A DNA stretch of 28,549 bases from a virus, in IMG/VR virus record IMGVR_UViG_3300014914_000030, positions 1 through 28,549 of that record; one strand, given 5' to 3'. The notes under the pieces are model-generated. The model saw only the letters and a list, made by a program, of their open reading frames with translations. It was not told where the DNA came from and did no database searches. The translations under genes were made by a program, and so were the position numbers. Positions 1 to 6,524 of this stretch are shown here, one piece after another. Each line of letters opens with the position of its first letter. The stretch's first letter is position 1.

Positions 1-123
1 AGGATTTTGTGGTTGTATGTCGAGGATATTGAATTTTTAATTACGGAAAGCTTGAAATTACAAAAGCTTTAGGCATGAGAATAAGGAGTGGTCAAGTCTA
101 TAGCAGTAGCAGAGGAGAGAAGG
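1..123. repeat. Left inverted terminal repeat, 123 bp
   Basis: Bases 1-123 are the exact reverse complement of 28427-28549; the match breaks at base 124 (A here, G in the inverted right end). Both copies lie flush with the window ends, so the window is probably a full linear genome. Inside the repeat, AAAGCTT (47-53) and AAGCTTT (64-70) can form a 7-bp stem with a 10-nt loop. I did not find the AATTTAGG-type terminal motif I associate with Sulfolobales rudiviruses. The sequence cannot tell whether the ends are hairpins, free ends or protein-linked. Confidence 0.97.
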
Positions 124-203
124 AAAGAGATAAATGTAACATGTACGTGTTAATAGTCTAAGGTAGAAGGGGGGTATCGAGGACATTGTTAAACAAGGAT
201 AGG

Positions 204-494
204 ATGGAACATCTTTCTTGCTACATTCCGAGGAAACACATCGAGGAATTGGATAAGCTTGTTAGGAAGGGAGTTTATCCAAGTAGGTCTGAGGCTATCA
301 GAGAAGCCATTAGAAGACTTCTAAGGATTCATGGTGAGGAGAATCTTGTCAAGGTGGTCTGTGATTGCTGTAATGGAGATGGTTTCATTGTACGCCGAAA
401 ACACCTTACTGGTGAGGAAGTCAAAGTCAGATGTCCTTGCTGTGATGGTCTAGGATATGATTATGAGGTTGAGTGGAAGGAGAGGGAGAAATGA
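204..494 (+). CDS. Ribbon-helix-helix DNA-binding protein with DnaJ-type zinc module
   Basis: A 96-residue probable transcription regulator. Residues 1-42 have the CopG/MetJ ribbon-helix-helix pattern: beta strand HLSCYIPR, helix HIEELDKLVRKG, then YPSRSEAIREAIRRLL. Residues 53-84 hold two CxxCxGxG motifs (C53/C56 with G58 and G60; C77/C80 with G82 and G84), the knuckle of the DnaJ cysteine-rich domain, enough for one zinc site. RHH proteins bind DNA as dimers; the zinc part could add contacts or bind a partner. I chose ATG 204, just before the first strand; TTG at 186, ten bases after a GGGGGGT run, is the alternative. The next gene overlaps its stop. The RHH call is firm; the target is unknown. 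Confidence 0.85.
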   Translation: MEHLSCYIPRKHIEELDKLVRKGVYPSRSEAIREAIRRLLRIHGEENLVKVVCDCCNGDGFIVRRKHLTGEEVKVRCPCCDGLGYDYEVEWKEREK

Positions 495-691
495 AGTATC
501 CTAAGCTCAAGAGACCGTCTAGGCGTTGCTACCAGACCCATGCCTACTGTAGAAGGTGCGGTAACTGGATTCCGAAAAGTCAGCTAGACATGTCTAATCC
601 TAGATGTCCAGTATGCGGAAATAGGTTTCTGAGATTTAAGCCTAAGCACAACCCCTTCAAGGAGAAGTACGTTAGCTACATTGAGGTCTAA
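491..691 (+). CDS. Small zinc-ribbon protein
   Basis: A 66-residue basic protein. The cysteine pairs C20/C23 (YCRRCGNW) and C39/C42 (RCPVCGNRF) form a classical zinc ribbon; C13 is extra. ATG 491 overlaps the TGA of the RHH gene (ATGA), which implies translational coupling, so the ATG further upstream at 473 is not preferred. Its stop overlaps the stop of the convergent gene on the other strand (688-691). The lysine/arginine-rich flanks suggest nucleic-acid binding. Zinc ribbons occur in transcription factors and in ribosomal and viral regulators, so no specific role can be given. Confidence 0.8.
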   Translation: MKYPKLKRPSRRCYQTHAYCRRCGNWIPKSQLDMSNPRCPVCGNRFLRFKPKHNPFKEKYVSYIEV

Positions 692-909
692 GGGTCTTCA
701 AGTAGGTCTTTGGCTTCCTTGATTACCTTTTCCCATTGTTTTTCTATTTTTTCTGGATTAGTCTCATAAGTCTCCCATAACTCATCTATTGCGTCTATGA
801 GTTCTCTGAACTCCTTGAATTTCCTTCTTGCTTTCTTGTATTTTGCTCCTAGATAGATTGAGGCTACTAGGAGTATTAAGGTGATGATTTGCAGTATTAT
901 TTGCTCCAT
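688..909 (-). CDS. Small membrane protein, N-terminal TM helix and charged helical tail
   Basis: A 73-residue protein. Residues 4-22 (IILQIITLILLVASIYLGA) form one hydrophobic helix, followed by KYKKARRK, a positive stop, and a highly charged, probably helical tail of about 45 residues. The predicted topology is N-out with a cytoplasmic tail. The start ATG follows AAAGGGGAGAC, a reasonable ribosome binding site. It is the last gene of the leftward 2735-688 group. The rudivirus pyramid-forming egress protein (PVAP) has a similar layout, one N-terminal TM plus a helical domain, but is somewhat longer. That link rests on topology only; no sequence similarity is claimed. Confidence 0.7.
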   Translation of the reverse strand: MEQIILQIITLILLVASIYLGAKYKKARRKFKEFRELIDAIDELWETYETNPEKIEKQWEKVIKEAKDLLEDP

Positions 910-940
910 GCTTGTCTCCCCTTTAGTTCTTAGATTTAGT

Positions 941-1765
941 TCAGATACTTATACCTTCAGAACGCCATTTATCAAAGTATTTCTTGTAGCCAGTTGCCTC
1001 TTCGTATTCCTCTGCACTCAAATCTCTTAGATTTGCCCCTTTATACTTGCCAGTTTGTATGATTCTACTTGGTCTTTTGTCTGGGTTGTCTCTTGCTTCC
1101 AATATATTAAGCAGATTTTCAACTGGAGTTATTACTGTTAGCCTTTCTATTGGGAAGTTTGTTCTTGGGTCAACTGCTAGTGGTGTGTTTTCCTCAAGCA
1201 TTATGGCTGGAATGTAATCGTTTAGCCTATGGTCAAAAACTTCACAAGCATAGGAGCTTAAGGATTTGATTCTTGAAGGAAGTGAAGTTTGCAGTTCACG
1301 TTTCCATGCTGGGATACTAGGATTATTGAATCGTTTAGGTGTCCATAAGGGTTCACTTAGCTTAAATCCACTATAACCATAAACCCCAGTATGAGCATCG
1401 CCAGTATTTTGATAGAAAGCTACTGAACCGTAAAGGGAGTTTGTTAGCACTTTCATAGTTCCTAATGTCTCATATCTAACTAGATGTCCATAATTAGGGT
1501 TGTCTGTTCCTTCTCTAAATCTATCTTTATGACATCTACGTGTTGTTCCATCATAATCAAAATACATTATCGTAAGCTGGTAGCCTACTCCTATATTGTA
1601 GAGAGACCAGTCAATCCATACCAGCCATGTTTCGTTTGGTGGTGGTTGTATATCTACATAAGTTGTACTACCACTAGGAACGCTAATGCTCCCTTGAGTC
1701 TGTTTGATTATTGCACTCCAGAATGGGAATTTTGGTGGTGGGGGTAGTCCATGCCAAAGGCTCAT
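941..1765 (-). CDS. Beta-rich virion-type protein with DIQPP domain
   Basis: A 274-residue protein. Residues about 25-135 are beta-rich: TTYVDIQPPPNETWLVWI, then YFDYDG and GVYGYSGFKL. The gene at 2818-3111 repeats this pattern (LDIQPPSGEEWVIHNI, then DGTNE and RLIGYDG), so the two share a domain. Such domains are common in viral fibre or decoration proteins. The C-terminal part (about 150-274) is unrelated and ends with TGKYKGANLRDLSAEEYE, which loosely resembles the GKYKGxxLxDL motif of DUF3820-type proteins. A GGAGAGATGAG ribosome binding site precedes ATG 1765. It lies directly downstream of two other beta-rich genes. Structural role inferred from context. Confidence 0.65.
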   Translation of the reverse strand: MSLWHGLPPPPKFPFWSAIIKQTQGSISVPSGSTTYVDIQPPPNETWLVWIDWSLYNIGVGYQLTIMYFDYDGTTRRCHKDRFREGTDNPNYGHLVRYETLGTMKVLTNSLYGSVAFYQNTGDAHTGVYGYSGFKLSEPLWTPKRFNNPSIPAWKRELQTSLPSRIKSLSSYACEVFDHRLNDYIPAIMLEENTPLAVDPRTNFPIERLTVITPVENLLNILEARDNPDKRPSRIIQTGKYKGANLRDLSAEEYEEATGYKKYFDKWRSEGISI

Positions 1766-1780
1766 TTCTCATCTCTCCTA

Positions 1781-2149
1781 TTAGATTTCTTCCATTATTT
1801 GGTATATGAATGTGTATGGGAATGTTCTTAGGTCTCCAGCCGTTTGGGTTATTGTTACTCTGAATTTTCCGTTGTAGGGTACTGTTTGGCTTGTGATTCT
1901 GACTACTGGGACTTCTTGTGCGTCTTTGAAGGTTAGTTTGTCTTGTAGTCTCTGGTTTGTTCCATCTACTGCAACATAGACTTTGATGACAACTTCATCT
2001 CCAGATTGCATGTTTGCTAGGTCTATTGTTCCTTCGATGATGTAGTCATCATCTTGGTCTGGTAGGTTGATGAGGTCTGTTTCCGTGTTTAGGCTTTCTG
2101 GTGTAACTGAGCCTTGACTACGTACTTTGTCTTTAAATCTAACTACCAT
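1781..2149 (-). CDS. Beta-sandwich structural protein, phage decoration/tail type
   Basis: A 122-residue protein dominated by alternating beta patterns: DYIIEGTIDLANMQSGDEV, VIKVYVAVDG, VPVVRITSQTV, FRVTITQTAG and FPYTFIYQI. I recognise this combination of TIDLxNMxSGDxVVI and FRVTITQT from small structural proteins of tailed phages and archaeal viruses, but I cannot name a Pfam family from memory. There are no catalytic motifs or cysteines. GGTGATAA lies ten bases before ATG 2149, overlapping the end of the upstream gene. It probably sits with its neighbours in a terminal fibre or surface layer of the virion. Confidence 0.65.
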   Translation of the reverse strand: MVVRFKDKVRSQGSVTPESLNTETDLINLPDQDDDYIIEGTIDLANMQSGDEVVIKVYVAVDGTNQRLQDKLTFKDAQEVPVVRITSQTVPYNGKFRVTITQTAGDLRTFPYTFIYQIMEEI

Positions 2150-2159
2150 TTTTGGGTTA

Positions 2160-2735
2160 TCACCTTGACATTTGTACGTAGTATCTTATTGTGAGTGTGT
2201 CTCCAGCATCCCAATCTACTGGTACGGCTGAGAATACCTTTCTTGCTAGCATGTCTCCACCAGAGCTTGCATTGAAGATTCCAGTTTCTGATATGTTCAT
2301 TGAGCCAGACAGACCGTCATCTTTTGAGAATGTAGCTTCTAGAAGGGCTGTATCATCCGTGATTGTTGTGGTTGTTTGGGATACTGAGGCTGATTTTCTG
2401 GCTACTTCGTATTCTAGGGCTGTGTCTGTAGCTGATTCTGAGGTTGTTCCAGAGCCTATGGCTAGGTAGCCGAATTTGTCTTCTGTTAGACCAGCAAAGA
2501 TTAGTCTGACCATGCAAGCTAGACCTACGTTAGTTATGATGTTCTTTCTAAAGTAGAAGTCTCCTTCTTTTGCTGGAAAGCTTGTCAAAATTGGTACTGG
2601 ATTTCCTTTCATTATTGCTTTTGGTGGTGCTCCAGCCTTGTATTTGATGTTTCCGTTTTTGTCTCTGACTATAATTTCTATCCATCCTTGTACTTTTGTT
2701 GTGTCAACATCTTTGGGAATCTTCTTTTCAGTCAT
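2160..2735 (-). CDS. Tail-fibre-like structural protein
   Basis: A 191-residue protein whose C-terminal 105 residues match a layout I know from phage fibre and baseplate proteins: LAIGSGTTSESATDTALEYE, then LLEATFSKDDG, ISETGIFNASSGGDMLARKV and GDTLTIRYYVQM at the very end. The N-terminal 85 residues include VQGWIEIIVRDKNGNIKYKA and a conserved-looking ITNVGLACMVRLI helix. This domain is typical of tailed phages, so its presence beside a rudivirus-type coat protein is unusual. First gene of the leftward 2735-688 group, divergent from the gene at 2818 across a short AT-rich promoter. Binding of host surface glycans is an inference. Confidence 0.7.
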   Translation of the reverse strand: MTEKKIPKDVDTTKVQGWIEIIVRDKNGNIKYKAGAPPKAIMKGNPVPILTSFPAKEGDFYFRKNIITNVGLACMVRLIFAGLTEDKFGYLAIGSGTTSESATDTALEYEVARKSASVSQTTTTITDDTALLEATFSKDDGLSGSMNISETGIFNASSGGDMLARKVFSAVPVDWDAGDTLTIRYYVQMSR

Positions 2736-2764
2736 GATTCACGACCAATAAAGCAATTATTAAG

Positions 2765-2784
2765 AAAGAATATTTAAATTCTTT
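2765..2784. promoter_or_regulatory. Bidirectional TATA region inside a 7-6-7 inverted repeat
   Basis: AAAGAAT and ATTCTTT flank the centre ATTTAA, giving a perfect 20-bp inverted repeat. The AT core (TATTTAAAT on plus, ATTTAAATA on minus) is the only TATA-like element between the divergent genes at 2735 (-) and 2818 (+), about 39 and 43 nt from the two starts. It probably serves both directions, and the symmetric arms could be an operator. A start site near 2800 would leave a short leader with TTAGGGGTA before TTG 2818. Confidence 0.6.
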
Positions 2785-2817
2785 CGGAGTTAGATTCAAG
2801 GTTAGGGGTAAAGCACT

Positions 2818-3111
2818 TTGGCTGTAGGAGACGTAGTTTCTGACCTTGTTTCAGTATCAGCTAATGGAACTTTAGACATTCAGCCACCATCTGGAGAAGA
2901 GTGGGTTATCCACAACATCTACCATGAGTATGACATAGAAGTAGTCTTTACTGATGGTACTAATGAGTTGTCTTTCTTAACGCATGAGGGGAAAGGTGTT
3001 CTTTCAAAATTTGCTTTCCATGTTAGGAATGGTTTGTGGATTAGGGTTAAGAATTTGGATTCTGCAAATTCTAGGCTTATTGGGTATGATGGAGTGGTAA
3101 CCAAGGCATGA
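2818..3111 (+). CDS. Small DIQPP-domain beta protein
   Basis: A 97-residue protein made almost entirely of the domain seen at the N-terminus of the 941-1765 protein: LDIQPPSGEEWVIHNIYH near residues 19-36, VVFTDGTNELSF, then GLWIRVKNLDSANSRLIGYD. It starts with TTG after TTAGGGGTAAAGCAC; no in-frame ATG exists at the N-terminus. It opens the rightward 2818-10157 cluster and overlaps the next gene by four bases (ATGA at 3108). The IQPPxGEEWxIHNI signature occurs in small viral surface proteins. Decoration of the particle is the likely role, inferred. Confidence 0.65.
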   Translation: MAVGDVVSDLVSVSANGTLDIQPPSGEEWVIHNIYHEYDIEVVFTDGTNELSFLTHEGKGVLSKFAFHVRNGLWIRVKNLDSANSRLIGYDGVVTKA

Positions 3112-3533
3112 ATGACATAATTACTCCAGAGACCCTTTTGCAGAGAATCGTTATAGCCTTGAAGTTTGGCTCTGAAGGGGCTACAACTACAAGCACAAGC
3201 TATGTTACGATTGCTGATAGTGATATTGCATTTGACCCTCAGAAAATTAAGAAAGCTATGCCTAATCGTAAGCTCTATGCCAAATTCATTTATCATTTAA
3301 AGAACGATACGGATGGTGAGAAAACTTACGCTAGGATTTATAGGCAAAATGCTGGGACTCCAGTTGATGGGAGTGAGGTTTCTGTTACTGGTGCTGGATG
3401 GGGGATAGTGGAAACTGATTGGATAGATTTTTCGGATGAAAGTGAGGAAAGCTATCAAGTTCAGATGTATGTTACTGGTGGTGTTGGAGAATACAATAGC
3501 ATTATTATGTTGCTGACTAATATTAAGTTCTAG
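3108..3533 (+). CDS. Beta-rich putative virion surface protein
   Basis: A 141-residue protein. After a short helical start it alternates hydrophobic strands and Ser/Thr/Gly turns: GATTTSTSYVTIADSDI, KLYAKFIYHLKND, KTYARIYRQNAGTPVDGS, ESYQVQMYVTGGVGEYNSI and a final strand LLTNIKF. The TSTSYVTI motif and overall pattern resemble beta-sandwich proteins on viral fibres. There are no cysteines, signal peptide or membrane segment. Coupled by a 4-nt overlap to the DIQPP protein upstream and followed two bases later by the radical SAM gene, so all are probably translated from one message. Confidence 0.6.
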   Translation: MNDIITPETLLQRIVIALKFGSEGATTTSTSYVTIADSDIAFDPQKIKKAMPNRKLYAKFIYHLKNDTDGEKTYARIYRQNAGTPVDGSEVSVTGAGWGIVETDWIDFSDESEESYQVQMYVTGGVGEYNSIIMLLTNIKF

Positions 3534-3535
3534 CT

Positions 3536-4849
3536 ATGATATGCTTGGTTAGTTTACCGTTTAAGGTGAATCTTGTTTCTCCTTTGAGTTTAGCAATTTT
3601 GAAGGCTTTAATTCCAGAATATGATTCTGTTTGTGTAGATTTATCCCCAGAGTTTAATCAATGTTTCATGAGATGGGTTTTAAAAGACAAGATTGAGGAA
3701 CTCCATGAAGAGACCTATCGTAGGGATTTTTATCCAGTTGAGTTATTGTTAAAGGGAGAGGGAGATTCCGAGTTATACAGCATTTGTCATAGCATGGCTG
3801 ATAGGATTCTTTCGTATGACCCTAAAGTGGTGTGCTTTTCTGTTCAGCTAGGCAATATTGGGACTAGTCTAACTGTCGGCAAAATCCTCAAAGATGAAGG
3901 AATAAAAGTTATTTTTGGTGGGAGTGCTTTTCTGTGGAAATCCAAGATTTATGCAAGAATGTTTCCTTGGATTGATTGTGTTGTAGAGGGAGAGGCTGAG
4001 CCAGTTTTTAGGAGTTTAATCCATAAGGTTATAAAGGGATACAAAGTTCAGAGGTTCATCATTAGTCCTATGCTTCTTGACTTAAATGAGTCGCCTATTC
4101 CAGATTACGGAGACCTAAACTTAGATAATTACCAACTTATAGGCATTGAGACTCAGAGAGGTTGTGTCAATAGGTGTTCTTTTTGCAATAATAGATTTTC
4201 ACAGTTGTACGAAGTTTATAGAGAGAAAAAAGTTGAGAGAGTTAAAAGAGAACTTGAAATCTTGAAGGAATATAACAAGCCTTTCTATTTTTGCGATAAC
4301 ATCACAAATCCTAATAGGAAGAGGCTTATTTCGTTATGTAAGGCTATAGCTCCATTAGGCATAAAATGGATGGGGGAGTTTTTGCCTAGAATTAGTTTTC
4401 AAGAGGCATATTGGTTATGGAAAAGTGGTTGTTTTTCCGTTACTTTAGGAGTTGAAAGCCTATGCGATAGAACCTTGAGGAAAATGGAGAAGCCTATCAC
4501 AGTTAGGGATATTTTAAATTCCATTGAAGCCCTAAGCATGTTTGGAATAGACATTCAAGTAAATCTAATTATTGGTTACCCTAGAGAGAGTCTGCTTGAT
4601 TTCTTGCAGACGGTTGTAAGGTTGTTTAGGGTGGAAAATAAAGTTAAGAGGTTTCTTTTTTCTGAGTTTGTAGTACCTCAAAAATCAAAAATTTACAATA
4701 ATCCAGATAAATACGGAGTAAAATTGCTTTCTAAATGTGAAAACAGTATTTTTTCAAGAGCTTTTCAATTAAAAAGTGAGTGGGAAAGAAGAAAGCAGAA
4801 ATTCTTATTAATTTTTATGGAGCTTCTCTTCAATAGGGAGTCTTTATGA
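3536..4849 (+). CDS. B12-binding-type radical SAM enzyme
   Basis: A 437-residue radical SAM protein. The 4Fe-4S-binding CxxxCxxC motif is C210, C214, C217 (RGCVNRCSFC). It is followed by GEFLPRISFQEA, GVESLCDRTLRKMEKPIT and NLIIGYPRES, the standard barrel landmarks of the Elp3/MiaB-like fold. The N-terminal 170 residues look like a cobalamin-binding Rossmann domain (VVCFSVQLGNIGTS, VIFGGSAFLW, CVVEGEAEP), but I see no DxHxxG cobalamin-ligating motif, so B12 may be lost. These enzymes methylate or rearrange unactivated carbons. Surrounded by glycosyltransferases, it may modify a virion glycan or protein. Fold confidence is high; substrate unknown. Confidence 0.88.
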   Translation: MICLVSLPFKVNLVSPLSLAILKALIPEYDSVCVDLSPEFNQCFMRWVLKDKIEELHEETYRRDFYPVELLLKGEGDSELYSICHSMADRILSYDPKVVCFSVQLGNIGTSLTVGKILKDEGIKVIFGGSAFLWKSKIYARMFPWIDCVVEGEAEPVFRSLIHKVIKGYKVQRFIISPMLLDLNESPIPDYGDLNLDNYQLIGIETQRGCVNRCSFCNNRFSQLYEVYREKKVERVKRELEILKEYNKPFYFCDNITNPNRKRLISLCKAIAPLGIKWMGEFLPRISFQEAYWLWKSGCFSVTLGVESLCDRTLRKMEKPITVRDILNSIEALSMFGIDIQVNLIIGYPRESLLDFLQTVVRLFRVENKVKRFLFSEFVVPQKSKIYNNPDKYGVKLLSKCENSIFSRAFQLKSEWERRKQKFLLIFMELLFNRESL

Positions 4850-5049
4850 AGGTAGCACAGTTCCGATTTGCTATTAGTCAAGAGGGTGGTGGAGAACACG
4901 TTATGTACAACATGGCTAGAGTTCTGAAGGCAAGCGTTTTAGCTTTTGCTGTAACATCAGGAAAACTAAAAAAGAAAGGATATATCAAGGAGATAGCCTC
5001 TGATGTTGACAAGTTGATTCTGACACATAATCGTTTGGTAAAGGTGTAA
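4846..5049 (+). CDS. N-terminal fragment of a split GT4 glycosyltransferase
   Basis: A 67-residue ORF that reads like the first strand and helix of a GT-B enzyme: MKVAQFRFAI, SQEGGGEHVMYNMARVL. The donor or acceptor loop GGGEH is typical of GT4 proteins. It ends at 5047-5049 in frame 1, while the rest of the enzyme continues from 5060 in frame 2. Removing one base from AAAGGTG around 5040-5046 would fuse the frames and give about 390 residues, the usual GT4 length. It therefore looks like half of a frameshifted, split or recoded gene. Its ATG overlaps the radical SAM stop (ATGA). Confidence 0.7.
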   Translation: MKVAQFRFAISQEGGGEHVMYNMARVLKASVLAFAVTSGKLKKKGYIKEIASDVDKLILTHNRLVKV

Positions 5050-5059
5050 AAGTGGTCTT

Positions 5060-6025
5060 ATGGAAACGTACACAAAGAATGAGATTGAATCAATTTTGAA
5101 ATTAAGAAGGCTCTTCAGAGATGAGATTCTAAAGGAATTTGATGGGGTTGATGTTGTTGTTTTGCATTGTCCTTGGGATTTAGAGGTTTTTGATGGAGTC
5201 AATGATAAGGCTGTTGTTTTGTATGAACATAGAGCTTGTAGATTTGCAACTTTCATGTTTGATGAGATAATCAAGTATGTTGAGCCTCTACGTGCAAGAT
5301 TAGTTATTCGTGATAGAGGGTGGGTTTTGCAGAAGCATAAAGAGTTGTTCAAGAAGGCTGATTTGATTATTGTTAATAGTAAGTTTATTCAAGAGCAAAT
5401 GCTGAAGTGGTTCGGAATTGAGACCTATGTTTGTTATCCACCTATTGATTTGAGGGTTTTTCGACCAGTTAAGAATCCAAGCAGAGATTTCTTTCTTTCC
5501 GCACAGAGGGTTAACTGGCAGAAAAGAATTGACCTTCAGATTGACGCTTTTCGTGGTCTGAAAGAGAGGCTGATTATTGTCGGTAGCCCTAATGAGCCAG
5601 AGCCTAATCCTACATTGGTAGAATTAGCTAAGGATTGTCCCAATATTGAGATTTTAGGTGGTGTGAAGTTAAAGGAGCTTGTTAATTTAATGGCAAATGC
5701 TAAGGCTGTTATTCAAACTGGTTACTATGAGGATTTTGGATTAGTCCCAGTTCAAGCTTTGGCTTGTGGTACTCCAGCTATAGTGGTTGATGAAGGGGGA
5801 TTTAGAGAGACCATTCATTCCCCAAAGCTTGGTGTCAGAATAAAAAAGCCTTATCTGGAAAACTTAAGAAAAGCTGTTTTGGAGTTTGATATTAGCAGAT
5901 ATGACCCTAAGATATTGAGGGAAGAAGCTAAAAAGTATGGGTTTACGGAATTTAGAAAAAGATTCAATAAGTTACTTAAACTTGCTGTGAGGAAACATGA
6001 GGAACGATATAATTTACGTAGATAG
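5060..6025 (+). CDS. GT4-family glycosyltransferase, main part
   Basis: A 321-residue GT-B protein lacking the usual first beta-alpha unit, which is encoded just upstream at 4846-5049 in another frame. Visible landmarks: VVVLHCPWDLEVF, ADLIIVNSKFIQEQM, CYPPIDLRVFRP, FFLSAQRVNWQKRIDL (start of the donor domain), LIIVGSP, and YYEDFGLVPVQALACGTPAI, the E-x7-E-like nucleotide-sugar motif. Such enzymes transfer a sugar from an NDP-sugar onto a growing glycan. If the two ORFs are not joined by recoding, this protein may be inactive. It overlaps the next gene by 29 bases. Probable role: virion glycosylation. Confidence 0.85.
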   Translation: METYTKNEIESILKLRRLFRDEILKEFDGVDVVVLHCPWDLEVFDGVNDKAVVLYEHRACRFATFMFDEIIKYVEPLRARLVIRDRGWVLQKHKELFKKADLIIVNSKFIQEQMLKWFGIETYVCYPPIDLRVFRPVKNPSRDFFLSAQRVNWQKRIDLQIDAFRGLKERLIIVGSPNEPEPNPTLVELAKDCPNIEILGGVKLKELVNLMANAKAVIQTGYYEDFGLVPVQALACGTPAIVVDEGGFRETIHSPKLGVRIKKPYLENLRKAVLEFDISRYDPKILREEAKKYGFTEFRKRFNKLLKLAVRKHEERYNLRR

Positions 6026-6524
6026 GGAAAGAGGTCTCAGAGTTAGAGAGGCTGATTTAAGTAAGGTCGAAGATTTGAAGATTTTAGCTAGAGCAATCAA
6101 AAGCGATTTTTTAGCTGGTAGAGAGACTCCAACTGCGGTAAATGACCCTTTCTACAGCAAGTTCTGGAGCTATTATCTAGAGCTAGGCTGGGATATGTTC
6201 TGTTATCATCATAACCCTACAAAAACTAAATTTTTCATTGTGCTTAAAGACATGAGAACGGTTGGGTTTGCCCGTGTTAAAGAACAAAAAATACTGGGAA
6301 ATAAGGTCTTTTATCCAACGATTTATGCTAATGAGCTTGAGTATCCTTGGAGTGAGATAACTAACGATATAAGGGTCTGCATTTTTAATATGTTAAGAAG
6401 ATTTGGTTTTGATAGAGTTTTTATTGAGCTTCCTTTTGGTCATGAACTTAATAGTAAGCTTCCTTTGAGGAAGATGGTAGTAAGATTTAAAGAGTTAACA
6501 GAAATATGGGAGATGGGTTCATGA
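5997..6524 (+). CDS. Uncharacterised protein, possibly a GNAT-like acyltransferase
   Basis: A 175-residue protein that I cannot assign firmly. The N-terminus RGLRVREADLSKVEDL resembles the opening of GNAT acetyltransferases, and the middle (TKFFIVLKDMRTVGFARVKE) could be the central beta hairpin, followed by helix NMLRRFGFDRVFIELP. I do not see a clear acetyl-CoA R/QxxGxG/A loop, so the call is tentative. It overlaps the GT4 gene before it (29 nt) and the GT2 gene after it (4 nt, ATGA). Between two glycosyltransferases, an acyltransferase that decorates a sugar would make sense, but this is inference. Confidence 0.4.
   Translation: MRNDIIYVDRERGLRVREADLSKVEDLKILARAIKSDFLAGRETPTAVNDPFYSKFWSYYLELGWDMFCYHHNPTKTKFFIVLKDMRTVGFARVKEQKILGNKVFYPTIYANELEYPWSEITNDIRVCIFNMLRRFGFDRVFIELPFGHELNSKLPLRKMVVRFKELTEIWEMGS

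Noticed and set aside
1484-1747. Plus-strand open frame opposite the DIQPP gene
   Set aside because: Antisense shadow of a well-supported beta-rich protein; no ribosome binding site and low-complexity product.
2191-2469. Plus-strand open frame opposite the tail-fibre-like gene
   Set aside because: Antisense shadow; the minus-strand protein has clear domain motifs.
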